Numbered from the stretch's first letter, positions 35,212-43,806 are shown. The stretch: 64,000 nt of DNA from Sphingomonas sp. OK281 (GCF_900115295.1 NZ_FOVZ01000002.1:186001-250000), one strand, 5' to 3'. Numbers and translations are program-made. The notes: a model not told the origin generated them from the sequence alone.

Positions 35212-35442
35212 ATGGAACCGCTGTTCTACGTCATGGCCATCATGGGTTGCGGCGACGGCAATGTGAATTGCACCGAGGCTCGCGTCATTCCCGCACGCTA
35301 CGAAACTATGGCGCAGTGCCGCGCGGCGCTGCCCGACCAGCTGGCACAGAACACCGACGTCCCCTATCCGATGATCGGCGCGAACTGTCGTGCGCAGGGA
35401 CAGCAGATGGCCAAGGCCGGCAAGTCCCGGCCACAGGGCTGA
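35212..35442 (+). CDS. Small cysteine-containing hypothetical protein (76 aa)
   Basis: A 76-residue protein: MEPLFYVMAIMGCGDGNVNC, then TEARVIPARYETMAQCRAAL and a C-terminus with IGANCRAQGQQM. Four cysteines and a hydrophobic start suggest a secreted or periplasmic protein with disulfides. GGAGAG lies 5 bases before the ATG. It is divergent from the Atm1-like gene. Similar short proteins seem common in sphingomonads, but no function is known. Confidence 0.72.
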   Translation: MEPLFYVMAIMGCGDGNVNCTEARVIPARYETMAQCRAALPDQLAQNTDVPYPMIGANCRAQGQQMAKAGKSRPQG

Positions 35443-35472
35443 GGGCTGCCGACAGCGACGGCGCTCACCGCG

Positions 35473-35916
35473 TCACGCTGCGAAACATTGCTCCATCTTC
35501 GCCATCCGTACTCGCCCGTCGTCGTGTGTCGCATCGCCCGGAAAATCGCGCATCGACGCGCCAAGCCTGCCCAGTTCGTCGCGCGTCAGCCAGCCCTGTA
35601 GCTTGCCCTGCCCGACGGCCCAGCAATCCGCAGCGGCTTCGCCTGGACCAAAGATCTGGTGAGCGCATTCGTGCGTGTACCAGAAAAGTTGCTGTGCGCG
35701 CGGCAGGTCGAGCACGCGGGGGTGCAGGATGATGCGGCCTTTATACGCGGCGGCGATGTCGTCGATCGGCTTGATCATCGTATCCACCGGCCCGCAAGTC
35801 GCGCGGTAACCGGCCAGCAAGAGCGCGCCCGGCAGGATGAGACGCTGGGCAGCGGCGGGCTGGGGAACCAGCGCGAGCAGTGACGCAGCAGCGCCGGCGA
35901 GAATGTTTTTGAACAT
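35473..35916 (-). CDS. Small secreted protein with HExxH zinc-peptidase-like motif
   Basis: A 147-residue protein. Residues 1-24 form a signal peptide (MFKNILAGAAASLLALVPQP, cut after AAA). The mature part contains FWYTHECAHQIFGPGEAAAD: His82-Glu83-x-x-His86 is a zinc-peptidase motif, and Glu93 and Asp97 stand where gluzincin-like folds place a third ligand. Two cysteines flank this region. The family is not recognised and the rest is too short for a known peptidase, so activity is only suggested. AGGATAG precedes the ATG at 35916; a longer frame reaches 35952. Confidence 0.75.
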   Translation of the reverse strand: MFKNILAGAAASLLALVPQPAAAQRLILPGALLLAGYRATCGPVDTMIKPIDDIAAAYKGRIILHPRVLDLPRAQQLFWYTHECAHQIFGPGEAAADCWAVGQGKLQGWLTRDELGRLGASMRDFPGDATHDDGRVRMAKMEQCFAA

Positions 35917-36012
35917 GACTATCCTGGCCCCGCGAGGCGCGAGGACGAGCAAGAGCAGAAGTGGAAAGCATCGGTCGGTGCGCCTGACGGTCAGGGCGCG
36001 ACCCGCGAGCGC

Positions 36013-36204
36013 CTACCGATAGCGCTCGGTCTGCCGGTCCTTGATCCGCTGCGAGACACGCTGGTCCTGCGCTTCTGCGGTGATCGCCGTTGCCATCGCG
36101 CAGGTGGCGCCACGCTGGAACGCGGCGGTCGAGCGCGGTCTGTCCGCCAAGGGTGCGCGCACGCCGGACCGCAGTCCCGCGCCCACGAGATGTCTCGGGT
36201 TCAT
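36013..36204 (-). CDS. Possible small protein (63 aa)
   Basis: ATG at 36204, with GGCGGAG about 8 bases upstream, opens a 63-residue frame: MNPRHLVGAGLRSGVRAPLA, then a body ending in DQRVSQRIKDRQTERYR. It is rich in Arg, Ala and Gln and has no recognisable domain. The ribosome-binding site and lack of any competing gene argue for it; its composition resembles random high-GC coding, which argues against. Confidence 0.35.
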   Translation of the reverse strand: MNPRHLVGAGLRSGVRAPLADRPRSTAAFQRGATCAMATAITAEAQDQRVSQRIKDRQTERYR

Positions 36205-36405
36205 GGTAAGTCTCCGCCGATGTCGTTCAATCGCGTCACCCAGGGCTCACGCCGGCAGCGGAGCGGGGGATGTTCCCGAACTCTTCGGTAGGTGCGACTT
36301 ATGCGCATCCATGAGGGCTGCGGTTCGCGATGTAGTCGCGCAACCGGCCTAACCTATGTTGGTCGTACAAGATAAACGTCAGATATCGCAGAAGGATGCG
36401 CGTTG

Positions 36406-36439
36406 TAAGAATCTTAATCTGCATTATAATTTAATGCAG
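36406..36439. promoter_or_regulatory. Two palindromes in the AT-rich promoter region of the 2OG oxygenase
   Basis: TAAGAATCTTA (36406-36416) and CTGCATTA-TAATT-TAATGCAG (36419-36439) are both perfect palindromes. They lie 40-70 bases before the oxygenase start in a stretch (36361-36450) far richer in A+T than the surroundings. They look like operators overlapping a promoter. The regulator is unknown. Confidence 0.45.
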
Positions 36440-36477
36440 TAATCTACATCGTGATTCTCGTGAGCAGTGCGGACTTT

Positions 36478-37194
36478 ATGGCGAATCTTGATGTCCCGGG
36501 CACCGTTTCGGGCGCTTCATCGAACGATCGTCGCGACGGCCACATCGAGGCGCTAGGCAGGGCGGATGCGGCGGCACGGGTCCGCGATCGGCTCCTGTGC
36601 TATCCCGGTGCGGTCCGGATGCCGGCGAATGGCATGGAACTCTACATCGTCCGCGATTTCCTGACGCTCGACGAGTGTGCTGCGTTGATCGCGCTCATCG
36701 AGGCCAATCGCGTGCCGTCGCCGGTCGTGGGCGATGCCCCGGTGTCGTCGCATCGCACCAGCGAGACATGTTATCTCTATCCTGGCCCGGCGCCGGTCAC
36801 CGCGGTCGAGACCAAGCTCGACCTGCTGACCGGGCTGGAGCCGCGCTACGGCGAGGCGCTGCAGGGGCAACGCTATGCGGTGGGGCAGGAGTTCAAGCCG
36901 CATCACGACTTCTTCGATACCGGGCAGCCCTATTGGCTGGACCAGATGGCGATGGGTGGCCAGCGGACCTGGTCGGCGATGACCTTCCTCAACGAACCCG
37001 AGGCCGGCGGCCGGACGAATTACCCGACCGCAGGCGTGATGATCGCGCCGAAAGCAGGCAATCTGGTGGTCTGGAACAACATGGACGAATATGGCGCGCC
37101 GAATCCGGTGTCGCTCCACCAGGGCATGCCCGTCGAGCAGGGCGTGAAATACGTCCTGACGAAATGGTATCGCGAACGGCCCTGGTGCCAGTGA
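36478..37194 (+). CDS. 2-oxoglutarate/Fe(II)-dependent oxygenase, prolyl-4-hydroxylase type
   Basis: A 238-residue enzyme. The catalytic part from about residue 50 shows the P4Hc domain: LYIVRDFLTLDECAALIALI, the iron ligands His142-x-Asp144 (FKPHHDFF), FLNEPEAGGRTNYPTAG, and the distal His214 with Lys224 for 2-oxoglutarate (VSLHQGMPVEQGVKYVLTKW). It adds hydroxyl groups to an unknown target, possibly a protein. The start is uncertain: ATG at 36478 was chosen, with GTG at 36451 possible, and neither has a strong ribosome-binding site. It stands alone behind an AT-rich region with palindromes. Confidence 0.88.
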   Translation: MANLDVPGTVSGASSNDRRDGHIEALGRADAAARVRDRLLCYPGAVRMPANGMELYIVRDFLTLDECAALIALIEANRVPSPVVGDAPVSSHRTSETCYLYPGPAPVTAVETKLDLLTGLEPRYGEALQGQRYAVGQEFKPHHDFFDTGQPYWLDQMAMGGQRTWSAMTFLNEPEAGGRTNYPTAGVMIAPKAGNLVVWNNMDEYGAPNPVSLHQGMPVEQGVKYVLTKWYRERPWCQ

Positions 37195-37205
37195 CGCAAA
37201 GTCTG

Positions 37206-37333
37206 AGCCTCCCCCGCCAGGGGGAGGTGGCGGGCACTTGCCGGACGGAGGGGGAGGTAAGGGCAACATCGGTTGCGCGTTCCGCCCCCTCCGTCACCTT
37301 CGGTGCCACCTCCCCCTGGCGGGGGAGGATCAG
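37206..37333. repeat. Intergenic inverted repeat, family A, copy A2
   Basis: Left half CCTCCCCCGCCAGGGGGAGG with CGGGCACTTGCCGGACGGAG; right half (inverted) CCCCCTCCGTCACCTTCGGT then GCCACCTCCCCCTGGCGGGG. It separates the converging oxygenase and L,D-transpeptidase-like genes. Confidence 0.88.
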
Positions 37334-37339
37334 CCTGGG

Positions 37340-38110
37340 TCAGCCGGTGACTTTGGTCGGGATCGCGAACACGCTCCGCAGCGGCTTGGTCTCGGGCAGG
37401 ATGTAGACGATCCCGACGGTCCCGGTGAACAGCGGCTTCACCACGCCGTCGTAGAATCCGGGGGGCACGTTCACGCAGCCGTACGAGATCCGGTTGTCGC
37501 TCGGTGTCGGCGACGCGAGCCGTCCGGCGCGGTCGTCCACGCGGCGACCCTTGATCACGCGGTGCAGCGACAACGCCGCGTCATAGTCGATCCACAGGAT
37601 ATCCTGCTCGAAATCGCGGCCCAGCGACGCCTCGAAACGTCCCGCCGGCGTGGTGCGCTCGGCCGGGGTGATCGTCGCGAGCTTGCGCTGGCCGATGCCC
37701 GGCACGGTGGCATCCCCGCGCGCCATCCCGAGCAATGCCGGTGCCCGCCCGCGCAGATTGCCGCGGCCGTCGAACGCGAGCACGACCGCGTTCACCTTGT
37801 CGATCACGACGAACGGCAACGCGTGGTTGTCATGCGAGGCCGACACCCAGTGGACCGTGTCGCGCACGTCGTCGGACGTCGCGCCGTCGCCGAACCGGCC
37901 GGCATCGTCCGGCGCTACGGCGGCAGCGATCGACACCGGCGCGGGCGCCGCTGCCCCAACTGGTGCTGCCCCAACCGGCGCCGCGCCAACTGGTGCCGCA
38001 ATGCCGGGCACCGCGATGCCGTTCGCCACGATCACCCAGGCGAGCACCGCCTGCCAGCGCGCAAACCGGCGGGGCCGCGCCAAGACGCGGCGCCCCGGCC
38101 TGCCGATCAT
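37340..38110 (-). CDS. L,D-transpeptidase (YkuD)-like protein with altered active-site motif
   Basis: A 256-residue protein with a basic N-terminus, one hydrophobic segment (AVLAWVIVANGIAVPGIA) and a small VGAAP tandem repeat (residues 40-55). The C-terminal part follows the YkuD pattern: FVVIDKVNAVVLAFDGRGNL, TTPAGRFEASLG, LSLHRV (His183), and SDNRISYGCVNVP ending with TGTVGIVYILPE. The expected SHGCxR box is SYGCVN: the catalytic Cys212 is kept, but the usual His is Tyr210 and the Arg is Asn. It could be an active variant or a binding relative. It begins one base after the TpsA stop and probably belongs to the TPS operon. Confidence 0.72.
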   Translation of the reverse strand: MIGRPGRRVLARPRRFARWQAVLAWVIVANGIAVPGIAAPVGAAPVGAAPVGAAAPAPVSIAAAVAPDDAGRFGDGATSDDVRDTVHWVSASHDNHALPFVVIDKVNAVVLAFDGRGNLRGRAPALLGMARGDATVPGIGQRKLATITPAERTTPAGRFEASLGRDFEQDILWIDYDAALSLHRVIKGRRVDDRAGRLASPTPSDNRISYGCVNVPPGFYDGVVKPLFTGTVGIVYILPETKPLRSVFAIPTKVTG

Positions 38111-38111
38111 C

Positions 38112-40661
38112 TCAATGACGCGCCTGCTTGCGCGGATAGTTCGGCACGGCGGGCGTATTGGGCGGCGTCGGCTGCACGAACGGGCGATCGACGACCGGTT
38201 GCACGACCGGCGGCGATTCGGGTGTTTCGACGATCACGGTGCCAGGCCGTTCGGGGGTGGGATACGTCACGCCACCATGCACCACCTCGATCGTCGGCGG
38301 CGTCGGCACACGCACTGGCACCGGTGGCACCTCCAGGAACGGCCGCGTCGCGTTGGGCAGGTCCGGAACGGGCGTCGGCGTCGGTGTCGGCGTTGGCGTC
38401 GGTGTTGGCGTTGGCGTCGGTGTCGGTGTTGGCGTTGGCGTTGGCGTTGGCGCCGGTGCTGGAGCAGGCGCCGGTGCTGGAGCAGGCGCAGGTGCTGGAG
38501 CGGGCGCAGGTGCCGGAGCAGGCGCTGGTGCCGGAGCGGGCGCAGGTGCTGGTGCTGGCGCAGGCGCCGGTGCTGGAGCAGGCGCCGGTGCTGGAGCAGG
38601 CGCCGGTGCTGGAGCGGGCGCGGGTGCAGGAGCGGGCGCAGGTGCCGGAGCAGGCGCTGGTGCCGGAGCAGCCGTAATCGTCCCCGTCGTCCGGAACCCG
38701 GCTACGCAGCACGAACTCGCCAGCGCATACCGATCCGCGTTCGCGCCGGTCAGTGTATAGCCCGTGAAGCTCACGCCGATGCCTGTGCCTTCGCCGGTGC
38801 TGTCGAACGTCGCGGTCGCATTCGGGCCGGCGACCAGCGATACGCCGGTCGGCGTGCCCGAGGTGCCGTTGGTATTGAACCCGCTCAGCACCGCCGCATT
38901 GGTGCCGTCCGCAACCTTCTGCGCGGTCGGGAACAGCAGCATCCGCTGGGTGATTGCCGCGCCCTCGGTCAGGACGAACTCGGTCGAGAAGTCGGTGGGG
39001 GTCGCGTACGAGACGGGGTTGTAGTTGATCGATACCGGCGCCGCGGTGACCGTGGTCGGCGGCGACAGCGCGGAGAACACGATCGTGCCGCCGTTGACGC
39101 CCGGCCCGGTGCCGTCCGACCCCGCGATCAGCGTCAGGCCGACCGGCAGGCCCAGGCTCTGCGCCGGGATCGTCGTGCCGCGGGTCAGCGTCACCGCGGC
39201 GTCGATCATCACGTCATGGCCCGCGCACAAGGCGATGTTGCCGTCGGTCGTGGTGATCGCGTGGAACACCTGCACGTTGCGGCCGGCGTTGAGCAGGATG
39301 CTGCCATTGGTCGTGGTCAGGTCCGCGTTGACGTTCACGTCCCGGCCACAGCAGGCGACGATGTTGCCGTTGGTCGCGGTGATCGGCGCGTTGATGTTGA
39401 CGTCGCGAAACGCGTTCATCGTCAGCGTCGTCGGCACGCCCGAGGCAGTCCACGCGACCGCGTCGTTGACGAAGATGTCGCCGTTGCCGGTGGTCGTGTC
39501 GCCTGCCGCGGGGAGCGTGCTGATCGTGATGCTGGTCGTGACGAGCTGTGCCGACAGCGTCGCGCCCGAGATGTTGCCGCCTGCGCCGATCACGTAATCC
39601 TGCGGATCGATAAGCCACATGCCGGTCATGCCACCGAGCGCGAAGGTCGACACCTTGGCGCTGTCCGCGACGTTGACGGTCGCGGCCGACGTCTCGATGA
39701 AGCCGCCATTGCCGCCGACCGGCGCGCTTGCGTCGAGTTCGCCGCTGACGCTGACCGTGCCGGTCTTCATGTCGCCGAGCAGCAGGATCGTGCCGCCGCG
39801 GTTCTGCAACGTGCGCGCCTCGACGATGCCGGTGTTGTTGACCGCGGTGTGGAGCAGGTCGCCGGCGCCTTGCGCGGTCATCACGACCTTGCCGCCGTCG
39901 GCCCGGATCAGCCCGCCGTTGCGGACCAGCGCGCCGACCGCGCCCTTGTCGACCGCGACGTTGAGTAGCCCGTCGCCCGCGACGTCGAGCGTGATCGCCT
40001 CGCCGCCCGCCAGCACGACCGTACCGAAATGCGCCTTGATCGTGCCGCCGTTACCGACGTTCGCGCCGAGCAGCGCGACATAGCCGTTCTTCGCGGTGAT
40101 CGTCCCGTCGTTCTGCACGCTCGCGCCGCTCGTGCCCGCAAAACTGGTCTTGCCCGCGAGGAAATCGGCGTCGGAAATGTTGAGCGTCGAGGCTACCAGC
40201 CCGCCGACGTTCACGTTCGCGGTCTGGCCGAACAGGATGCCGTTCGCATTGACCAGGAACACCTTCCCGTTCGCCGACAGATTGCCGAGGATCACCGAGG
40301 GGTCCGACCCGAGCACGCGGTTCAGCGCGACCGAGCTGCTGCTGGGCTGCTCGAAGACGACGCTCTTGCCCTTGCCGATCGAGAAGGACTGCCAGTTGAT
40401 CGCCGCGCGGTCGCTGGTCTGCGTCACGGTGAGCGACTTGGTGCCGGTCGCGATGCTCGCCTGGCCCGCCACCACTTCGCTACCGGTCGGCAGCGTCTGC
40501 GCCTCGACCGGGCGCGTCGCGATCGTGCCCGCGAGGCTGATCCCGATCAGCCAGGCGAACCGCGCGAGGCCGGTCGTGCCGAACAGCCCGCCACGCCGCG
40601 TACGCGTGACGGTGGGGGCGGGGCGGCTGGTATTTCTGATCGACGAAGGGATGGGGTTCAT
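38112..40661 (-). CDS. Two-partner secretion exoprotein (TpsA, filamentous-haemagglutinin-type N-domain)
   Basis: An 849-residue secreted protein. After a signal sequence (about residues 30-54) comes the TPS secretion domain (55-190): TLPTGSEVVAGQASIATG, DRAAINWQSFSIGKGKSVVF, VALNRVLGSDPSVILGNLSA, NGKVFLVNANGILFG. A beta-helical part follows, with three 25-residue repeats that include NGNIVACCGRDVNVNADL and DGNIALCAGHDVMIDAAV; cysteine pairs are unusual for this family. An MBG-like region and a tract of about 75 residues of alternating Pro-Ala and 26 of Pro-Thr (663-765) precede a proline-rich tail. It is short for a haemagglutinin. Its partner TpsB lies directly upstream. Confidence 0.88.
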   Translation of the reverse strand: MNPIPSSIRNTSRPAPTVTRTRRGGLFGTTGLARFAWLIGISLAGTIATRPVEAQTLPTGSEVVAGQASIATGTKSLTVTQTSDRAAINWQSFSIGKGKSVVFEQPSSSSVALNRVLGSDPSVILGNLSANGKVFLVNANGILFGQTANVNVGGLVASTLNISDADFLAGKTSFAGTSGASVQNDGTITAKNGYVALLGANVGNGGTIKAHFGTVVLAGGEAITLDVAGDGLLNVAVDKGAVGALVRNGGLIRADGGKVVMTAQGAGDLLHTAVNNTGIVEARTLQNRGGTILLLGDMKTGTVSVSGELDASAPVGGNGGFIETSAATVNVADSAKVSTFALGGMTGMWLIDPQDYVIGAGGNISGATLSAQLVTTSITISTLPAAGDTTTGNGDIFVNDAVAWTASGVPTTLTMNAFRDVNINAPITATNGNIVACCGRDVNVNADLTTTNGSILLNAGRNVQVFHAITTTDGNIALCAGHDVMIDAAVTLTRGTTIPAQSLGLPVGLTLIAGSDGTGPGVNGGTIVFSALSPPTTVTAAPVSINYNPVSYATPTDFSTEFVLTEGAAITQRMLLFPTAQKVADGTNAAVLSGFNTNGTSGTPTGVSLVAGPNATATFDSTGEGTGIGVSFTGYTLTGANADRYALASSCCVAGFRTTGTITAAPAPAPAPAPAPAPAPAPAPAPAPAPAPAPAPAPAPAPAPAPAPAPAPAPAPAPAPAPAPAPAPAPAPAPAPAPTPTPTPTPTPTPTPTPTPTPTPTPTPVPDLPNATRPFLEVPPVPVRVPTPPTIEVVHGGVTYPTPERPGTVIVETPESPPVVQPVVDRPFVQPTPPNTPAVPNYPRKQARH
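38371..38672. repeat. Low-complexity codon repeat inside tpsA
   Basis: About 300 bases of 6-base periodic sequence: GGCGTTGGCGTC-type units (coding Pro-Thr on the reverse strand) at 38371-38447 and GCAGGCGCCGGTGCTGGA-type units (Pro-Ala) at 38448-38672. Gain or loss of 6-base units would keep the reading frame. Confidence 0.9.
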
Positions 40662-40729
40662 GTGCGGTATCCTTGGTGGCGGCGCATGGCCGCTGAATTT
40701 GGGGGTGCCAGCAGCGTTTGGCGGCGCGC

Positions 40730-42412
40730 TCAGAAGGTCTTGGAGAGCTGGAACCAGGCGCGGCCCGACTTGTCGGGGGCGGACGTCGCATCCTCGTCGC
40801 CGAGTTTGCGCGCATAGGTCGCCTTGGCGGCGATCCCGTACGGTCCCGCCCAGCTCAGCCCGGCGCCGTACGCGCTGCGCTTCGCGTGGTTCGATCCGTC
40901 GAAATACGGGTGCTTGACGTAATCGACCTCGCCGACGTCGACGAACCCGAACAGCTGGAGCGTACCCGGCACGACCTGCGGCAAGGCCAGCCGCGCCTCG
41001 GCGGTGGCGACATAGCCCTGGTCGCCGTAAGCCTCGCCCTCGGGATAGGCGCGCACCGCATAGGCGCCGCCCAGCTCCATCTTCTCGGAGATGTCGAGGT
41101 TGCTGAATGCGATCTGCCCGCGAGCCGAAGCGAAGAACGACAGCGGCCCGGCGATCGTCTGCAACCGCGCGAAGCTGAACTGGACCTTCCCGTAGCTGCC
41201 GTCGGTGCGTGCGGTCAGCGCGTCGACCGAACGCTCATAGGCGCCGCGGATATCGAGATTGCCGACCGAATAGCTGAGCGAATACGCGCTCCAGCCGCCG
41301 CCGAGCAGCGTGTCGTGCTCGTCGCCGCTAAGTCCCGCGGTGACGACCTGCGCGCGGCGGTACGTGGTGACGTCGACGATGCCGATCTTGTCCTCGAACC
41401 ACTTCACGTCGCCGCCGAGCGTCACGTACAGGTTGTTGTCGCGCGAGCGGATCAGCGGATAGCTCGCATAGACGCTCGCGACGTCGGCGTTGCCGCTGCC
41501 GTCGAGGCTGTCGAATTCCTTGCCCAGCGAGTATTCGAGATGCGCGAACGCGACGCCCAGCGTGACCTGGCCGATCGGTGCCTGGTACGATGCGCGGCCA
41601 TAGGCGAGCCCCGAGAACGAGGTCAGCGCGCGCAAGCTCAGCACGTCGCCCGAGCCCGTCGGGTTGTTCCAATTGACCACGCCGCCGACGCGGTAGGCGC
41701 CGGTGTAGCGGTTGCCGGCATTGTCGGCCTCGACGCTGCCGGTGATGCTCTGGCCGGGGGTGATCGCGACCAGCAGGTCCGACGTGCCGACCGCGGTGCC
41801 GGGGCTCAGCGTCGACGACACGCGCACGCCGGGCAGGTCCGACAGCATCAGCAGGCGACGTTCGAGCGGCGCGACCGCGACCGGATCGCCGACGTCGAGC
41901 CCTGTCAGGATGCCGTTCGCGACACGGTCCGACAGCCGCGACTCGTTCTTCAGCCCGATCGCGCCGAAGCGTCCCTCGATCACCGCGATCGTGACCGCGC
42001 CGCTCTGCACGTCCTGCTCGGGAAGATAGGCGTTCGCGACGAAATAGCCGCGGCTCGTGTAATAGGCGGTGATCCGCGCGGCGAGCGTCTTCAACTCCGA
42101 CAGGTCGAGCTCGCTGTTGGGCGTGAACTCGGACGCGGCGATCAGATCGGCCTCGGGGAACAGCGTCGCCCCGGTCACGCGCAGCGAGCGGACGAGCGTC
42201 TTCGGCCCACCCGCGGCGGGAACGACGACCGGCGTCTTGCGCTCGAAACCGAAGTCGGGCGCGGGCGTCTCGTTCAGGGGTACGGGCGGGATCTGCTGGA
42301 GCTGTCCACCGGCTCCCACGGGAACCTGCGCCTGCGCCGATTGCGTCGAAATCAGCAAGGCAGCAGGGCTCACAGCCGCAAGCGCGGCCGCCCAAAGGGT
42401 CGACTTGTACAT
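40730..42412 (-). CDS. TpsB outer-membrane transporter (ShlB/FhaC/HecB family)
   Basis: A 560-residue outer-membrane protein that exports the TpsA partner. It has a signal peptide (MYKSTLWAAALAAVSPAALL, to AQA), a POTRA domain (about residues 70-150: TLVRSLRVTGATLFPEADLI, ITAYYTSRGYFVANAYLPEQ), and a 16-strand barrel (about 200-560) with VRAYPEGEAYGDQGYV, the conserved loop motif of the family. It ends in WFQLSKTF, with the C-terminal phenylalanine needed for barrel assembly. The ATG at 42412 follows GAGGTG; a longer frame reaches 42529. It is the first gene of tpsB-tpsA-ldt. Confidence 0.93.
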   Translation of the reverse strand: MYKSTLWAAALAAVSPAALLISTQSAQAQVPVGAGGQLQQIPPVPLNETPAPDFGFERKTPVVVPAAGGPKTLVRSLRVTGATLFPEADLIAASEFTPNSELDLSELKTLAARITAYYTSRGYFVANAYLPEQDVQSGAVTIAVIEGRFGAIGLKNESRLSDRVANGILTGLDVGDPVAVAPLERRLLMLSDLPGVRVSSTLSPGTAVGTSDLLVAITPGQSITGSVEADNAGNRYTGAYRVGGVVNWNNPTGSGDVLSLRALTSFSGLAYGRASYQAPIGQVTLGVAFAHLEYSLGKEFDSLDGSGNADVASVYASYPLIRSRDNNLYVTLGGDVKWFEDKIGIVDVTTYRRAQVVTAGLSGDEHDTLLGGGWSAYSLSYSVGNLDIRGAYERSVDALTARTDGSYGKVQFSFARLQTIAGPLSFFASARGQIAFSNLDISEKMELGGAYAVRAYPEGEAYGDQGYVATAEARLALPQVVPGTLQLFGFVDVGEVDYVKHPYFDGSNHAKRSAYGAGLSWAGPYGIAAKATYARKLGDEDATSAPDKSGRAWFQLSKTF

Positions 42413-42855
42413 GAACACCTCGAAAGTCACCGCGGATGGAAGGCACGAGTCTCCCATCCGCAGCAGCGGGAGCCGTTCGAAGAGGAAGTAGAGCGCCCGA
42501 AGCAAGGACGAAGCCTTAGCGGATCGCAACGGATCGATCTGTGTCGACTTCCGCAGCCATCGAATCCCGGATGGTCAGGGTATGAAGGGCTGGAGTTGGG
42601 CTCGTCGCGGGGGGTCGCGATGAGAACCCACTCGGCTCGCTTAACTTATGTGTGTGATTAGAATCATTTGCAACCTAAATCTATGATAAGGCTGTCACAA
42701 TTGTACAAATCGCGTCGTCTTCGACAGACATGGTAAACAAACGGTAACATTTGTTCCCAGTTCTTCTCGTCAGGCGGTTAAGATCAGGACTCTTCTTGGG
42801 TCGAACATCCTCCGCGGCAGGCGCGGGACGCGACAATACGGGCATCGCCCGCGTT
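42413..42855. promoter_or_regulatory. AT-rich upstream region of the TPS operon
   Basis: No gene was found here. From about 42640 to 42760 A+T is much higher than elsewhere in this region. It contains TGATTAGAATCA (42654-42665), ACAATTGT, and AACAAA-N8-TTTGTT (42736-42755), all inverted repeats. This suggests a regulated promoter for tpsB on the reverse strand. A definite -35/-10 pair could not be fixed. Confidence 0.4.
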
Positions 42856-43806
42856 TTAGGGTTTGGGCCGAGTCCAAAGTCGGCTGTCCCGCTCGGTCCG
42901 CGGATACGATGTCTTGCGGGACGCTGCCTGCCGTGCCGCTTTCGCGATGAACCCCAGCTTCTGCAGGCCCGATGTCGTCACGCGGTGATCCCATGCATGC
43001 TCGCCGCGCGCCGCCACGGTCCGCCCGATCGCGCCGTAGATCTCCGCCGCCGCCAGCACCGCCCAGGCCGAGCGGAACGACAGCGCCGGCGTCCCCTCGC
43101 GCGCGCTTGCCTCGAATGCGGCGGCGCGGTCGGCCATCCGCCGCGACAATACGGCAAGTCGCGATCGGAACGGCGGCTTCATGTGCTGGCCCGGCGGGAA
43201 GTCCATCTCGACCAGCCATTCGACGGGCAGGTAGCAGCGCCCGACCCGGTCGTCCTCCTCGATATCGCGCGCGATATTGGCAAGCTGGAACGCCATCCCC
43301 AGGTCACATGCGCGGTCGAGCGTATCCTCGTCCTCGGGATCGACGCCCATCGCGATCGCCATCATGCACCCGACGACGCCGGCGACGTGGTAGCAATATT
43401 TGTAGAGGTCGTTCTCCGACCGCGGCCGCCAGTCTTCCGCGTCCAGCGCGAAGCCGGCTACCAGATCACGCGCGAACCGCTTGGGCAGCCGGGTTTCGGC
43501 CGCGAATATCCGCAGCGCGTCGAACGCAGGCTCGCCGACGACCTCGCCCGCCAGCGCCTGCTCGGTCATGGCGGACAACTGCACCAGCCGAGCCGGGGCG
43601 TCGTCGACCACGGTCATCCCGTGCCCATGATCCTGGCCATCGGCGATATCGTCGCACCGCCGACACCACGCATACAACAACCAGGCCCGCTCGCGCGTAG
43701 GCTTGTCGAACAACAGGCTGGCCGCCGCAAAACTCTTCGACCCCCGCGAGATCGATTCATGCGCGGTCGCGACGATCGCATCGCGCGAGGGCAGGGGGTG
43801 GCTCAC
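42856..43806 (-). CDS. crtB: Phytoene synthase
   Basis: A 316-residue enzyme that joins two geranylgeranyl diphosphates to phytoene. Signatures: SRGSKSFAAASLLF, YAWCRRCDDIAD with the first Asp-rich motif, AFQLANIARDIEEDDRVGR with the second, and CYLPVEWL. The start is GTG at 43806 (VSHPLPSRDA), with GAGGTGA five bases upstream; the longer frame runs into the family C repeat. In many sphingomonads crtY, crtI and crtB are adjacent; here a LOG-family gene and two repeats separate crtI from crtB. Confidence 0.95.
   Translation of the reverse strand: MSHPLPSRDAIVATAHESISRGSKSFAAASLLFDKPTRERAWLLYAWCRRCDDIADGQDHGHGMTVVDDAPARLVQLSAMTEQALAGEVVGEPAFDALRIFAAETRLPKRFARDLVAGFALDAEDWRPRSENDLYKYCYHVAGVVGCMMAIAMGVDPEDEDTLDRACDLGMAFQLANIARDIEEDDRVGRCYLPVEWLVEMDFPPGQHMKPPFRSRLAVLSRRMADRAAAFEASAREGTPALSFRSAWAVLAAAEIYGAIGRTVAARGEHAWDHRVTTSGLQKLGFIAKAARQAASRKTSYPRTERDSRLWTRPKP

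Noticed and set aside
38158..38760. Forward frame rich in Gly-Val and Gly-Ala repeats
   Set aside because: It is the antisense of the Pro-Thr and Pro-Ala tract of TpsA; there is no start site, and the sense frame belongs to a complete secretion operon.
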